Source of the DNA: Thermoproteota archaeon
GTDB lineage: Archaea > Korarchaeota > Korarchaeia > Korarchaeales > Korarchaeaceae
Length of the DNA stretch: 55,070 bases
Direction of reading: 5' to 3'
NCBI GenBank assembly: GCA_027491435.1
Contig: JAOZFG010000037.1
Location: 1-55,070, forward strand
Shown: positions 1-6,783 of the stretch, piece after piece
Position numbering within the stretch: the stretch's first letter is position 1
Layout of the letters: every line of letters starts with the position of its first letter
Notes under the pieces: model-generated
The model's input: the letters and a program-made list of their open reading frames with translations, nothing else
What the model was told of the DNA's origin: nothing
Databases searched by the model: none
Made by a program: the position numbers and the translations under genes

Positions 1-255
1 CTCATACAGTCTTTGGCAATCTCTCGTATGGCTGTTTCAGTAAACCATTCCGGTAATCTCCTCACTATGTTGATGATATGCTCGGCATCATCCACTTTCT
101 TAGGCCTGATATACATTCCTTACAACCCCATTAAAAGCTACCTCGCCGTAAACTGTGGAGTTAATAGCGAATTTAGAGTTGTCTTCTAGGACTTCTCTGG
201 CACTGTCATCGCCTAGTAAGTAGCGAATGATAATGCTACTATCAAGGAACACCAC
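1..255 (-). pseudogene. VapC-like PIN-domain toxin, 3' truncated by window edge, apparent frameshift
   Basis: The N-terminus (MVFLDSSIII) carries the first conserved Asp of PIN ribonucleases, and a conserved Glu follows in the YGEVAFNG segment. The frame from 255 stops at about 100. The next frame continues with a plausible PIN helix (RPKKVDDAEHIINIVRR) to the window edge, so a one-base shift near 105-112 seems to split the gene. I chose the GTG at 255 because it overlaps the antitoxin stop by 14 bases, as is usual for VapBC; an ATG at 276 is the alternative. It would be an RNase toxin paired with the gene at 242-463. The PIN family call is fairly sure; the break could be a sequencing error because the gene runs off the window. 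Confidence 0.6.
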
Positions 256-463
256 CCCTTTCTGAGACGTGCTCATAGAAATCCTCTTCCCAGATGATAT
301 CATCCCACTTCTTGGTCTTAATTATACCAAAGAATCGTTCTACACCTCTCTCACTTACTTGCTCCTTCACTTCCACAATAAGTTCATCGCCTTCACTAAA
401 CCCTAGAGGCTCAAGCGGCTTTAGAACACCATCCTCGTATCTGACCCTTATCACTTTAGACAT
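242..463 (-). CDS. AF2212/DUF104-type antitoxin (VapB-like)
   Basis: This 73-residue protein starts MSKVIRVRYEDGVLKPLEP and continues with a G-F-SEGDELIVEV segment, the typical form of the AF2212 (DUF104) antitoxin family of archaea, a small beta-rich DNA-binding fold. It lies directly upstream of and overlaps the PIN gene on the same strand, the usual antitoxin-toxin order, so it most likely neutralises that toxin and autoregulates the pair. The C-terminus (about residues 36-73), which would hold the toxin, is acidic. The partner appears broken, so this may be an orphan antitoxin. Confidence 0.75.
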   Translation of the reverse strand: MSKVIRVRYEDGVLKPLEPLGFSEGDELIVEVKEQVSERGVERFFGIIKTKKWDDIIWEEDFYEHVSERGGVP

Positions 464-527
464 GCTCTACACCTAGGTAAATTAGCTAGCAGACCATTTA
501 GCTTTTCTCCAACTACATGTTTCCAGG

Positions 528-1190
528 GGTGCTGTCAACTTAAGGCCACCTCCACGCTTTAACGCCAGCGTGAGCATCCTCAGCCATCAGGTTGGTAAAG
601 GTATGGCCCCTCTAGACATGTGGCTGACGAAGTTCAGGACGTGAACCCGTGAAGCTTTCCTAGCAATGGGCAGGTAAAGCTTGCTGAATAGACGTCGAAA
701 CCCCTTAGCCTGTCCTAAGTCTCTACGGCCTGACGTGGCTCTCTCGTCTCCGCTCACCACGTGTTTAGTAAGTAGGCGTAGCGCCTGTACGCTCCATCCG
801 TGATGATCGCTGAGCCCCTATCCTTGACCTCCTTAAGAGTTTCTGGCATCTCCCCAGCTCCTACCTTAAGTGAGCCCAAGCCAGATCAAGCTAGCTTAGG
901 GTCCAGCGCCACCCCGGTAAACAGCTCACAGCGAAGCGCCGCTGTCTCGTCCACGACGTTAACCCCGCTTTTAACAGCTAAGCTACTCATCCTGTCCAAA
1001 CCTGTATCACCCTTACCCTCATGGCTCCCTCCAACGCCTGGCAAACCAAGCTAGCTGACGCGCCTAAGGCCCGAAGGTGAGAACGGGGCGTAGGCTAACC
1101 AGCAGGTCCGTTCTCTAAAGAGTTGGAGGTTCTCTTTCTCTACATGCATCAGCGACCTCCTGCTTAAACAAGCCTTAGTTGACAGCAACC
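528..1190 (-). mobile_element. Decayed insertion sequence with terminal inverted repeats
   Basis: Both ends carry nearly the same terminal sequence: GGTGCTGTCAACTTAAGGC at 528 reading inward and, on the other strand, GGTTGCTGTCAACTAAGGC from 1190 inward, giving an element of about 663 bp. The minus strand reads as a DDE transposase broken by stops and frameshifts, with pieces such as VKSGVNVVDE, a TDGAYRR-like segment and AVETDLGQAKGF. The size and the VDE...TDGAY pattern suggest an IS6/ISC735-like element, but the family is uncertain. A second copy of its start lies in the opposite orientation at 54944-55070, and a terminal piece lies at 52191. Confidence 0.75.
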
Positions 1191-1578
1191 TTCCTGCCAA
1201 AGTACTCTCCATTATTTCGCCTACTAATGTCTCACTTCTAATCATTAGTTGGCTGGTATCTCCTTACCGTAAGTACAATGAATGGATTAAGAACCTAATG
1301 ACGACGTAGTAGAGCTCTAACGTTTAATTCACAAGAGCATCACGTAACTATTAAGGGCATGGGACGATGGCCGCAGTTACCTCATCATGTCTGCTAGATA
1401 GCCCCCATCTAATTAGCGGTCAGCCAAGGGAGTGTATTATCTAAACAAGCGGTAGAGTGAGCGCAATAGACATGAACTCACTCACCGTCACAATAGGCGC
1501 TCCAAGCCTCCTACGATAAGCCAACCACCTGATTGAATCAAATAACAATAGTTTTATTATTCACCTGTTTATGAGCTT
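1191..1578. other. Intergenic stretch, promoter of the cysteine desulfurase at its right end
   Basis: I see no gene in this stretch. Short open pieces, such as a 15-codon frame beginning near 1471, have no recognisable product. The last 40 bases are A/T rich, with a TATA-like stretch around 1545-1560 about 25 bases before the ATG at 1579, as expected for a leaderless archaeal transcript. Confidence 0.4.
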
Positions 1579-2730
1579 ATGAGCGGCAGGGTCAGGGAAC
1601 TCCTCAAGTCGCACGGGACCCCACCCAGGGAAGTTTACCTGGATAACGAGAACTCGGGATGGGTTCCCCCGGAAGTGGTCGAAGCCACGCTCCCCTACTT
1701 TAACGTTAAGGGGTATGGACATCCATCGATTACCAACAAGCCCGGATGGGAGGCCCTGGAGCTAATATTGGAGTTCAAGGAGCTGTTGAGCTCTGTGATA
1801 AATGGGGAGCCGGAGAACGTGCACATAACCCATAGCGGCACAGAGGCCAACAACTTAGCTATCCTGGGGGTGAAGAGGAGGGGTAAGGTCATAGTGTCTG
1901 ACGTGGAGCACTACAGCGTCCTCCTGCCTGCCCTAACCTTGGACGCCGTAAGGGCTCCTGTGGATGAGCAAGGATTCATTGACTTGGACGTGCTCTCCCA
2001 GCTTGTCGACTCGGAGACAGTGCTGGTAAGCGTTCAGGCGGTTAATCACGAGATAGGCACGATACAACCCGTGAAGGAGGTCTACGAAGTGGTGAAAGAT
2101 CGCAACCCCGATGCCTTGGTGCACGTGGACGCCTGTGATGCTTTGGGCAGGGTTGAACTCAACTCAGACTACGCTGACCTCATGACGTTCAGCTCCCACA
2201 AGGTGCTTGGCCCCAAGGGGGCGGGCGCCCTCTACACTAAGGTGAAGTTGGAGCCTCCTCTCAAAGGGGCTTTAAGCACAGAAACCCTCTGGCCAGGTGT
2301 TGAGAACGTTCCAGCCGTAGCCGGGTTTAAGAAGGCGTTGGAACTTTATCTAGAGGACGACTTAGAAGAACTGAGAAGGAAGAGGGATAAACTCATAAAG
2401 GGGCTCCTCTCCATCCCAGACACCCTGCTTAACGGTCCTAGAGATAGGAGGGCGCCGGACAACGTTAACGTGAGCTTTCTCAGGGTGGAGGGGGAGGCAA
2501 TAACTGTGGAGCTCAGCATGAGGGGCATCTACGTTTCCAGCGGAAGCGCCTGCACCAGCAGGCTATTAGAGCCAAGTCACGTGATGCTAGCTATAGGAAG
2601 GAGTTATGAGGAAGCCCATGGAAGTGTAATGTTCAAACTCACTAGATACTTAACCTGGGAAGACGTCGACTACGTGCTCGAGCAGGTTCCAGAGGCCATC
2701 GAGAGGCTCAGGAACATAAGTCCACTTTAA
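1579..2730 (+). CDS. iscS: Cysteine desulfurase (NifS/IscS/SufS family)
   Basis: A pyridoxal-phosphate enzyme of 383 residues that removes sulfur from cysteine and passes it as a persulfide to Fe-S assembly and tRNA thiolation. Visible marks are the GTEANN substrate/PLP segment (88-93), His111 in VEHYS, the PLP lysine in SSHKVLGPKG (Lys208) and the persulfide cysteine in SSGSACTS (Cys325) followed by the EPSHV motif. The length is normal for the family. The IscU-like scaffold gene starts 34 bases downstream and a TusA-like carrier follows, so the three form a sulfur-transfer operon. The upstream A/T-rich stretch without a Shine-Dalgarno motif suggests leaderless translation. The family is certain; the assignment to the Isc type is inferred from the neighbour. 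Confidence 0.93.
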   Translation: MSGRVRELLKSHGTPPREVYLDNENSGWVPPEVVEATLPYFNVKGYGHPSITNKPGWEALELILEFKELLSSVINGEPENVHITHSGTEANNLAILGVKRRGKVIVSDVEHYSVLLPALTLDAVRAPVDEQGFIDLDVLSQLVDSETVLVSVQAVNHEIGTIQPVKEVYEVVKDRNPDALVHVDACDALGRVELNSDYADLMTFSSHKVLGPKGAGALYTKVKLEPPLKGALSTETLWPGVENVPAVAGFKKALELYLEDDLEELRRKRDKLIKGLLSIPDTLLNGPRDRRAPDNVNVSFLRVEGEAITVELSMRGIYVSSGSACTSRLLEPSHVMLAIGRSYEEAHGSVMFKLTRYLTWEDVDYVLEQVPEAIERLRNISPL

Positions 2731-2764
2731 CAATAGTTAATTTAATATTGCGTTCCTACGTTAT

Positions 2765-3259
2765 ATGCTGATGAGCACCAGGGTTCCGCTTCCCTACACG
2801 CCCAAGGTCTTGGAGCTTTTTAGGAACCCCAGGAACTTGGGAAAGATGGAAAGTCCTGACGTCGTTTCCCAGGCAGGAAGTCCAGCTTGCGGGGACGTGA
2901 TCACCATTTACCTTAAGATTAGGTGCGGCATTGTAGTAGAAGCGAAATTCGAGAGCTACGGGTGCGCCGCCAACATAGCGGCTGCCAGCGCCCTCACTGA
3001 GATGATAAAGGGTAAGAAGGTGGAAGAGGCCTGGAGCGTTGAGTGGAAGGATGTGGCTGACGAGCTGGGCGGGCTACCGGCAATTAAGAGACACTGCAGC
3101 ATACTGGCCGTAGGAGCCTTAAGGAGAGCCATCAGGTCCTACTACAAAGATGAGAAGCCTGAATGGCTTCCCTCCGAGCTAACTTTAGCGGAGAGGCAGG
3201 CTTTAGAGGAGGAAGAGCTTATAGATAGGCTGTACGGTGGTAGGGTTGCCAGAACTTGA
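2765..3259 (+). CDS. iscU: IscU/SufU-type Fe-S cluster scaffold protein
   Basis: The 164-residue protein has the three conserved scaffold cysteines: Cys42 with Asp44 in SPACGD, Cys67 in SYGCAAN and Cys111 preceded by His110 in KRHCS. It would receive sulfur from the desulfurase encoded 34 bases upstream and assemble 2Fe-2S or 4Fe-4S clusters in the cytosol. An acidic helical tail of about 40 residues after the core is longer than in bacterial IscU. ATG codons at 2765 and 2771 are both possible starts. The third gene of the operon overlaps its 3' end. The family assignment is secure. Confidence 0.9.
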   Translation: MLMSTRVPLPYTPKVLELFRNPRNLGKMESPDVVSQAGSPACGDVITIYLKIRCGIVVEAKFESYGCAANIAAASALTEMIKGKKVEEAWSVEWKDVADELGGLPAIKRHCSILAVGALRRAIRSYYKDEKPEWLPSELTLAERQALEEEELIDRLYGGRVART

Positions 3260-3470
3260 ACTCGTCAGGAGGGCCAGGGGGTGCGTAGAGTCCCCCGTGG
3301 CGGCCCTGATAAGGGAGCTCAACTCCCTAGACGAGGGGGAGGAGTTAATCCTCAAAGTGGACCCATCTTATTACCCCGTGAAGGCCATCAAGATGCTAGT
3401 GGAGAAGAGGGGGTTCAAGTTCCAAGTGCTGGAAGAGGGGGAAGTTGTGAAGTGCTCGGTCACGAGGTGA
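3237..3470 (+). CDS. Divergent TusA-like sulfur carrier protein
   Basis: A 77-residue protein with the TusA layout: a conserved cysteine early (Cys16) before a helix (CVESPVAALIRELN), then strand, helix, strand (GEELILKVDP, PVKAIKMLVEKRG, VVKCSV). TusA normally has Cys-Pro-x-Pro; here it is Cys-Val-Glu-Ser-Pro, so the first proline is lost but the second is kept. The GTG start at 3237 lies 23 bases inside the iscU gene, so translation is coupled. The position after iscS and iscU supports a sulfur-relay role. The canonical TusA of this window is at 14952. The identification rests on pattern and context, not on a close match. Confidence 0.6.
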   Translation: MVGLPELELVRRARGCVESPVAALIRELNSLDEGEELILKVDPSYYPVKAIKMLVEKRGFKFQVLEEGEVVKCSVTR

Positions 3471-4122
3471 GCCATCTGTACAGCTCCCTCGCCAGGGATC
3501 GATCCTCCACTCCTTTTTTGACGGCGGGCACGATCAGGTCGGGCCTATCCGTTATGACTGCATCTACTCCCAGCGATTGGAGGTGAATGGCCTGATCTAC
3601 ATCGTTCACCGTCCAGACGAAGACGAGCCCTCCAGCCTTGTGGACCTCCTGAACGAGTTCCTCATCCACGTAGCTCAACTCCACAGAAAGCCCATCGGCG
3701 AGAGCTGCCCTCATCACAGAGGAGGGGCTGACCGGCCTCTCCTGTATGGAGGCGAGCGTGGGTACCTTGAATCCGCTCTCCTTCAGGCGCCTTATCACCG
3801 GGTGGAACTTAGAGCTCACCATTACCCCCTGACCCTTGCCCAGGAAGGCGTTGAAGAACTTCTCGTATCCCTTAGGAGTCTTTATGTCAATTACCACTGG
3901 AATGTGGTTGTTCATTATCTCGCTTATCATGCTATCAGCGCTGGAGGTGGGCTCCGTGAGGACCCTCCTAAGTATTGCCTCCTTCAGGGTAGCTGGCTTA
4001 ATAGAGCTCGAACCGTGTCCTACTCCGGAGGAGGTGAGATCAAGCTCGATGGCGTCTACTCCGTGCACTACGTAGTTCCTAAGCTTTATCACGTTGTTCG
4101 CCCTGTGGCCTATCACGAGCAT
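3460..4122 (-). CDS. Glycerophosphodiester phosphodiesterase family protein
   Basis: A 220-residue TIM-barrel enzyme that would hydrolyse glycerophosphodiesters to sn-glycerol phosphate and an alcohol. Visible marks are the N-terminal IGHRANN with catalytic His-Arg, the AIELDLT metal-binding Glu/Asp pair, a second acidic pair in VVIDIKT, and the C-terminal VFVWTVND and GVDAVITDRPD blocks typical of GDPD enzymes. The second catalytic histidine normally found shortly after the E-x-D motif may be the one in GVGHGSS. The gene is convergent with the TusA-like gene and overlaps its stop by 11 bases. Its start is 34 bases from the divergent ATPase gene, so the promoters overlap. Confidence 0.85.
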   Translation of the reverse strand: MLVIGHRANNVIKLRNYVVHGVDAIELDLTSSGVGHGSSSIKPATLKEAILRRVLTEPTSSADSMISEIMNNHIPVVIDIKTPKGYEKFFNAFLGKGQGVMVSSKFHPVIRRLKESGFKVPTLASIQERPVSPSSVMRAALADGLSVELSYVDEELVQEVHKAGGLVFVWTVNDVDQAIHLQSLGVDAVITDRPDLIVPAVKKGVEDRSLARELYRWLTS

Positions 4123-4136
4123 ACGGGTTCAAACCC

Positions 4137-4155
4137 TGAAACCATATAAGGTGAT
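4137..4155. promoter_or_regulatory. Shared TATA region and GGTGAT ribosome site between divergent genes
   Basis: On the minus strand CTTATATGG at about 4150-4142 lies 20-25 bases before the phosphodiesterase ATG, fitting a leaderless TATA box. On the plus strand AAGGTGAT ends a few bases before the ATPase ATG at 4156 and is its Shine-Dalgarno site. The phosphodiesterase leader also holds the short palindrome GGGTTTGAACCC at about 4126-4137. Confidence 0.45.
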
Positions 4156-5970
4156 ATGATGACCCTTGGAAAAGGTCGATTAACGGAAAAGAGCTTCTGG
4201 ATAGCCCTTACAGGGGTTGGCATCTTCTCCTGGATTTTACACGCGCTGTGGGAAGTCGACGAGAAGCTCCTCCTTGTCATGGTTGCTATGGTAGCGGGTC
4301 ACACCCTGCAGGAGATCATAGAGGAGAGGCCAGGTATGGAACACGTTATATCGACCCTGATGTCTTTGGTAGGCCTGATAACTTACATGACAGGCCTTCA
4401 CTTTGAAGGGGTTATGCTCCTCACGTTTTACGGGTTAGCTGAGATCCTGGAATCTTATTCAATGGAGAGGGCTGAGTCTGACATTAAGGAGCTAGTGGAA
4501 TACATGCCCAGAAAGGCCAGGGTGAAGAGGGATAAGGTGGAGGAGGTGCCCTACTCTGAGATAAGGGAAGGTGACCTCGTTATAGTCCCCTCAGGCGAAA
4601 GAGTTCCTGTCGACGGGCTGGTGATTCAAGGCGACGGCCTTGTAGATCAATCTGTCGTCACAGGCGAACCCTTGCCGGTGAAAGTCTCTCGGGGGGACTT
4701 CGTCTACTCCGGCTCTCTGCTGATTGAAGGCTCCATAACTGTAAAGGCGGTAAACGTGGGGGAGAAGAGCTTCATCTCTAGGGTCTTGAAGATGGTAGAG
4801 GAGTTCAGGGGTAGGAAGTCCAGAAGAGAGAGGAGAATACACACCTTCTCTAAGTACTACCTTCCGGCCATGCTGCTTGCGGTTATACCTGTCTACCTAT
4901 CCCTAGGCTTGAAACCCGCTCTAGTGCTCCTAGCTACCGCTTGCCCCAGTGCCTTCCTAATAGCGGCCTCATCCACTAATTTAGCTGCCCTTTCCAGAGC
5001 TACTAAGAAGGGCGTGTTGTTCAAAGGCTCTCCTCCCTTAGAAGTGGCGCCCCGCGTTAAGTTCGTGGCCTTGGACAAGACGGGCACCCTAACCCTGGGG
5101 AGGCTCAAGGTTAGGGAGGCCAACTTGGATGATGAGGTCCTTTCCCTTTTAGCCTCGATAGAGCTGGCCTCTAGGCACCCCATAGCCGAGGCGGTAGTCA
5201 GGGAGGCTAGGAACAGAGGGCTCAACCTTAGGATACCTGAGTACGTAAAGGAAGTACCCGGTTCAGGTATATCAGGAGTTGTAGACGGTCACACCGTGGT
5301 AGCGGGCAAGCCAGCCTTTCTAGGAGTTGACGGGGCTGAGGGAAGGGTGTACGTGAAGGTAGACGGTCAAATAAAGGGTTATTTAGAGTTTGAGGAGGAG
5401 GTTGACCCTAGCGCCGAGGAAGTAGTTAAGAAATTACAAGAATTAGGGTTAGAAGTCATGATAATATCGGGTGACAAGGAGGAGAGGGTGAAAAGGATAG
5501 CTAAAGAACTGAATGTTAAGGGTTACCACGAGCTCAAGCCAGAGGACAAGGTCAAAATTGTGGAGGAGCTCAGGAGGAAAGGGCCCGTTGCTATGGTAGG
5601 GGACGGGATAAACGATGCCCCAGCCCTAGCCGCTTCAGATCTAGGCGTGGCTGTCGGCGGGTTGGAGGCCTCGATGGAAGCTGGGGACGTAGCCTTGATC
5701 TCGGGTATAAGGAACCTGCCCTGGGTTTTCGAGGCAGGAAGGTTGGTTAAAGATGTGTTCTGGCAGAACGTGGCCTTAATAGCTTTATCTAAGCTGATAG
5801 CCATAGCCTTAGGGGTAGTGGGCTACATACCATTATGGGCCGCTGTTGCCGTGGGGGATGACGGGGGACTCATAATGGTGGCCTTAAATATAGCAAAAAT
5901 GTTGAGGAGGATGGGTCACTCTACCTCCACGTCCTTGAAGGATTCCCAGAGGCCGTGGAGGTTGCAATAG
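4156..5970 (+). CDS. P1B-type heavy-metal transporting ATPase
   Basis: A 604-residue pump that would export a transition metal using ATP. In order: about four N-terminal membrane segments, the actuator TGEP (169-172), a membrane CPS motif (Cys263-Pro-Ser), the phosphorylated Asp307 in DKTGT, the SRHP nucleotide-site motif, GDGINDAP, and a last membrane segment with GDDGGLIMVALN. The DxG in the last segment resembles Zn/Cd/Pb exporters (P1B-2), but those have CPC, so the metal is uncertain. No N-terminal metal-binding domain is present. GGTGAT precedes the ATG; a second ATG follows at once. Its 3' end overlaps the convergent superoxide reductase gene by 55 bases. Confidence 0.9.
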   Translation: MMTLGKGRLTEKSFWIALTGVGIFSWILHALWEVDEKLLLVMVAMVAGHTLQEIIEERPGMEHVISTLMSLVGLITYMTGLHFEGVMLLTFYGLAEILESYSMERAESDIKELVEYMPRKARVKRDKVEEVPYSEIREGDLVIVPSGERVPVDGLVIQGDGLVDQSVVTGEPLPVKVSRGDFVYSGSLLIEGSITVKAVNVGEKSFISRVLKMVEEFRGRKSRRERRIHTFSKYYLPAMLLAVIPVYLSLGLKPALVLLATACPSAFLIAASSTNLAALSRATKKGVLFKGSPPLEVAPRVKFVALDKTGTLTLGRLKVREANLDDEVLSLLASIELASRHPIAEAVVREARNRGLNLRIPEYVKEVPGSGISGVVDGHTVVAGKPAFLGVDGAEGRVYVKVDGQIKGYLEFEEEVDPSAEEVVKKLQELGLEVMIISGDKEERVKRIAKELNVKGYHELKPEDKVKIVEELRRKGPVAMVGDGINDAPALAASDLGVAVGGLEASMEAGDVALISGIRNLPWVFEAGRLVKDVFWQNVALIALSKLIAIALGVVGYIPLWAAVAVGDDGGLIMVALNIAKMLRRMGHSTSTSLKDSQRPWRLQ

Positions 5971-6290
5971 GAGATGGCCCATATCCTGGACTTCTTGTTC
6001 AACTTCATCTTAAAGGTGACGACTGGCTCTCCGTAGGTGGGGCCCATGTCGAAGGTGCCTACGTGTATAGGATTGTAAGCCCTGCCTTCCTCCTCTACGA
6101 AAACCTGAATCCACTTTATGTGGTGCTCCCATGTGTTGGGATGTTTTATCTCCTTTCCCACCACCACGGTGACTGTGAACTCCTCGCCCGCCTTGACCTT
6201 GTCGGGGGCCTCTATAATGGGAGTGTGCTTCTCAACGGTGTTCTTCTCCTCGAAGGAGGAGGTCCTTATAAGGTCACCGAACCTGGGCAT
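5916..6290 (-). CDS. sor: Superoxide reductase (neelaredoxin / class II SOR)
   Basis: The 124-residue protein has all iron-centre ligands in the expected order: Glu20 and His22 in EKHTP, His50 in HPNTWEHH, His56 or His57, Cys109 and His112 in CNLHG. It reduces superoxide to peroxide in the cytosol with electrons from rubredoxin-like donors, an oxygen defence typical of anaerobic or microaerophilic thermophiles. It lacks the N-terminal desulforedoxin domain of two-iron forms. The ATG at 6290 has a GGGGTGAT site just upstream. It is divergent from a Fur/PerR-like regulator 94 bases away, which probably controls it. The assignment is secure. Confidence 0.95.
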   Translation of the reverse strand: MPRFGDLIRTSSFEEKNTVEKHTPIIEAPDKVKAGEEFTVTVVVGKEIKHPNTWEHHIKWIQVFVEEEGRAYNPIHVGTFDMGPTYGEPVVTFKMKLNKKSRIWAISYCNLHGLWESFKDVEVE

Positions 6291-6315
6291 GACATCACCC
6301 CTTGTATAAGTAAGA

Positions 6316-6345
6316 CGTGCGTTATAAATTCGAACAAACAGAAAT
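6316..6345. promoter_or_regulatory. Divergent promoter between SOR and Fur/PerR genes
   Basis: The 94-base gap between the divergent starts contains GTTATAAATTCG at about 6321-6332, which reads as a TATA-like AATTTATAAC on the minus strand. One A/T block could therefore serve both genes, or hold the regulator's operator. The inference rests on position only. Confidence 0.45.
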
Positions 6346-6384
6346 CATTATTAGGTACAAATGGTTTCAGGGATGGGGTAGAGG

Positions 6385-6783
6385 TTGGAGCTGGAGAGCG
6401 TGCTGGATGAGCTGAGGGCTAAGGGGTACAAGCTAACCCCCCAGAGGATAGAGATAGTCAAAGCCCTCGTTGAGGAGAGGTACGAGCACCCTTCCCTAAA
6501 CAGGCTCCTGGAGAGGGTTAGGGAGAAGGCCCCAACGATCAGCTTCTCCACCCTGTACACCACCTTGAAGATGCTGGAGGAGCTGGGCTACGTGAGGCTC
6601 TTCTACCTGAAGGGAGAGACTAGAGTTGAGGTGAACCTCGACCCCCACATTAACGTGGTCAACCTGAGGACGGGAGATGTGGAGGATCTAGTGGACGAAG
6701 AGGCAATGGAAGCCCTAAGAAGGGCCCTGGAGAGGGCCGGGATAAGGGGAAGGCCCACGATAGTCAACGTCATGGTTGAGTGA
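6385..6783 (+). CDS. Fur/PerR-family transcriptional regulator
   Basis: A 132-residue protein with the Fur winged helix in the N-terminal half (RAKGYKLTPQRIEIVKAL and the ISFSTLYTTLKMLEELGYV recognition region) and a shorter dimerisation half with LDPHINVVN. The CxxC pairs that bind structural zinc in bacterial Fur are absent, so it is a reduced archaeal form. The start is TTG at 6385, because the frame opens only after a stop and a purine-rich GGGTAGAGG precedes it. Divergence from superoxide reductase suggests a peroxide or iron response like PerR. It overlaps the convergent hydrolase gene by 14 bases. Confidence 0.82.
   Translation: MELESVLDELRAKGYKLTPQRIEIVKALVEERYEHPSLNRLLERVREKAPTISFSTLYTTLKMLEELGYVRLFYLKGETRVEVNLDPHINVVNLRTGDVEDLVDEEAMEALRRALERAGIRGRPTIVNVMVE

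Noticed and set aside
4125-4145. GGGTTCAAACCC resembles the T arm of a tRNA
   Set aside because: The bases upstream on that strand code for the phosphodiesterase and do not fold into a tRNA with acceptor and anticodon arms.
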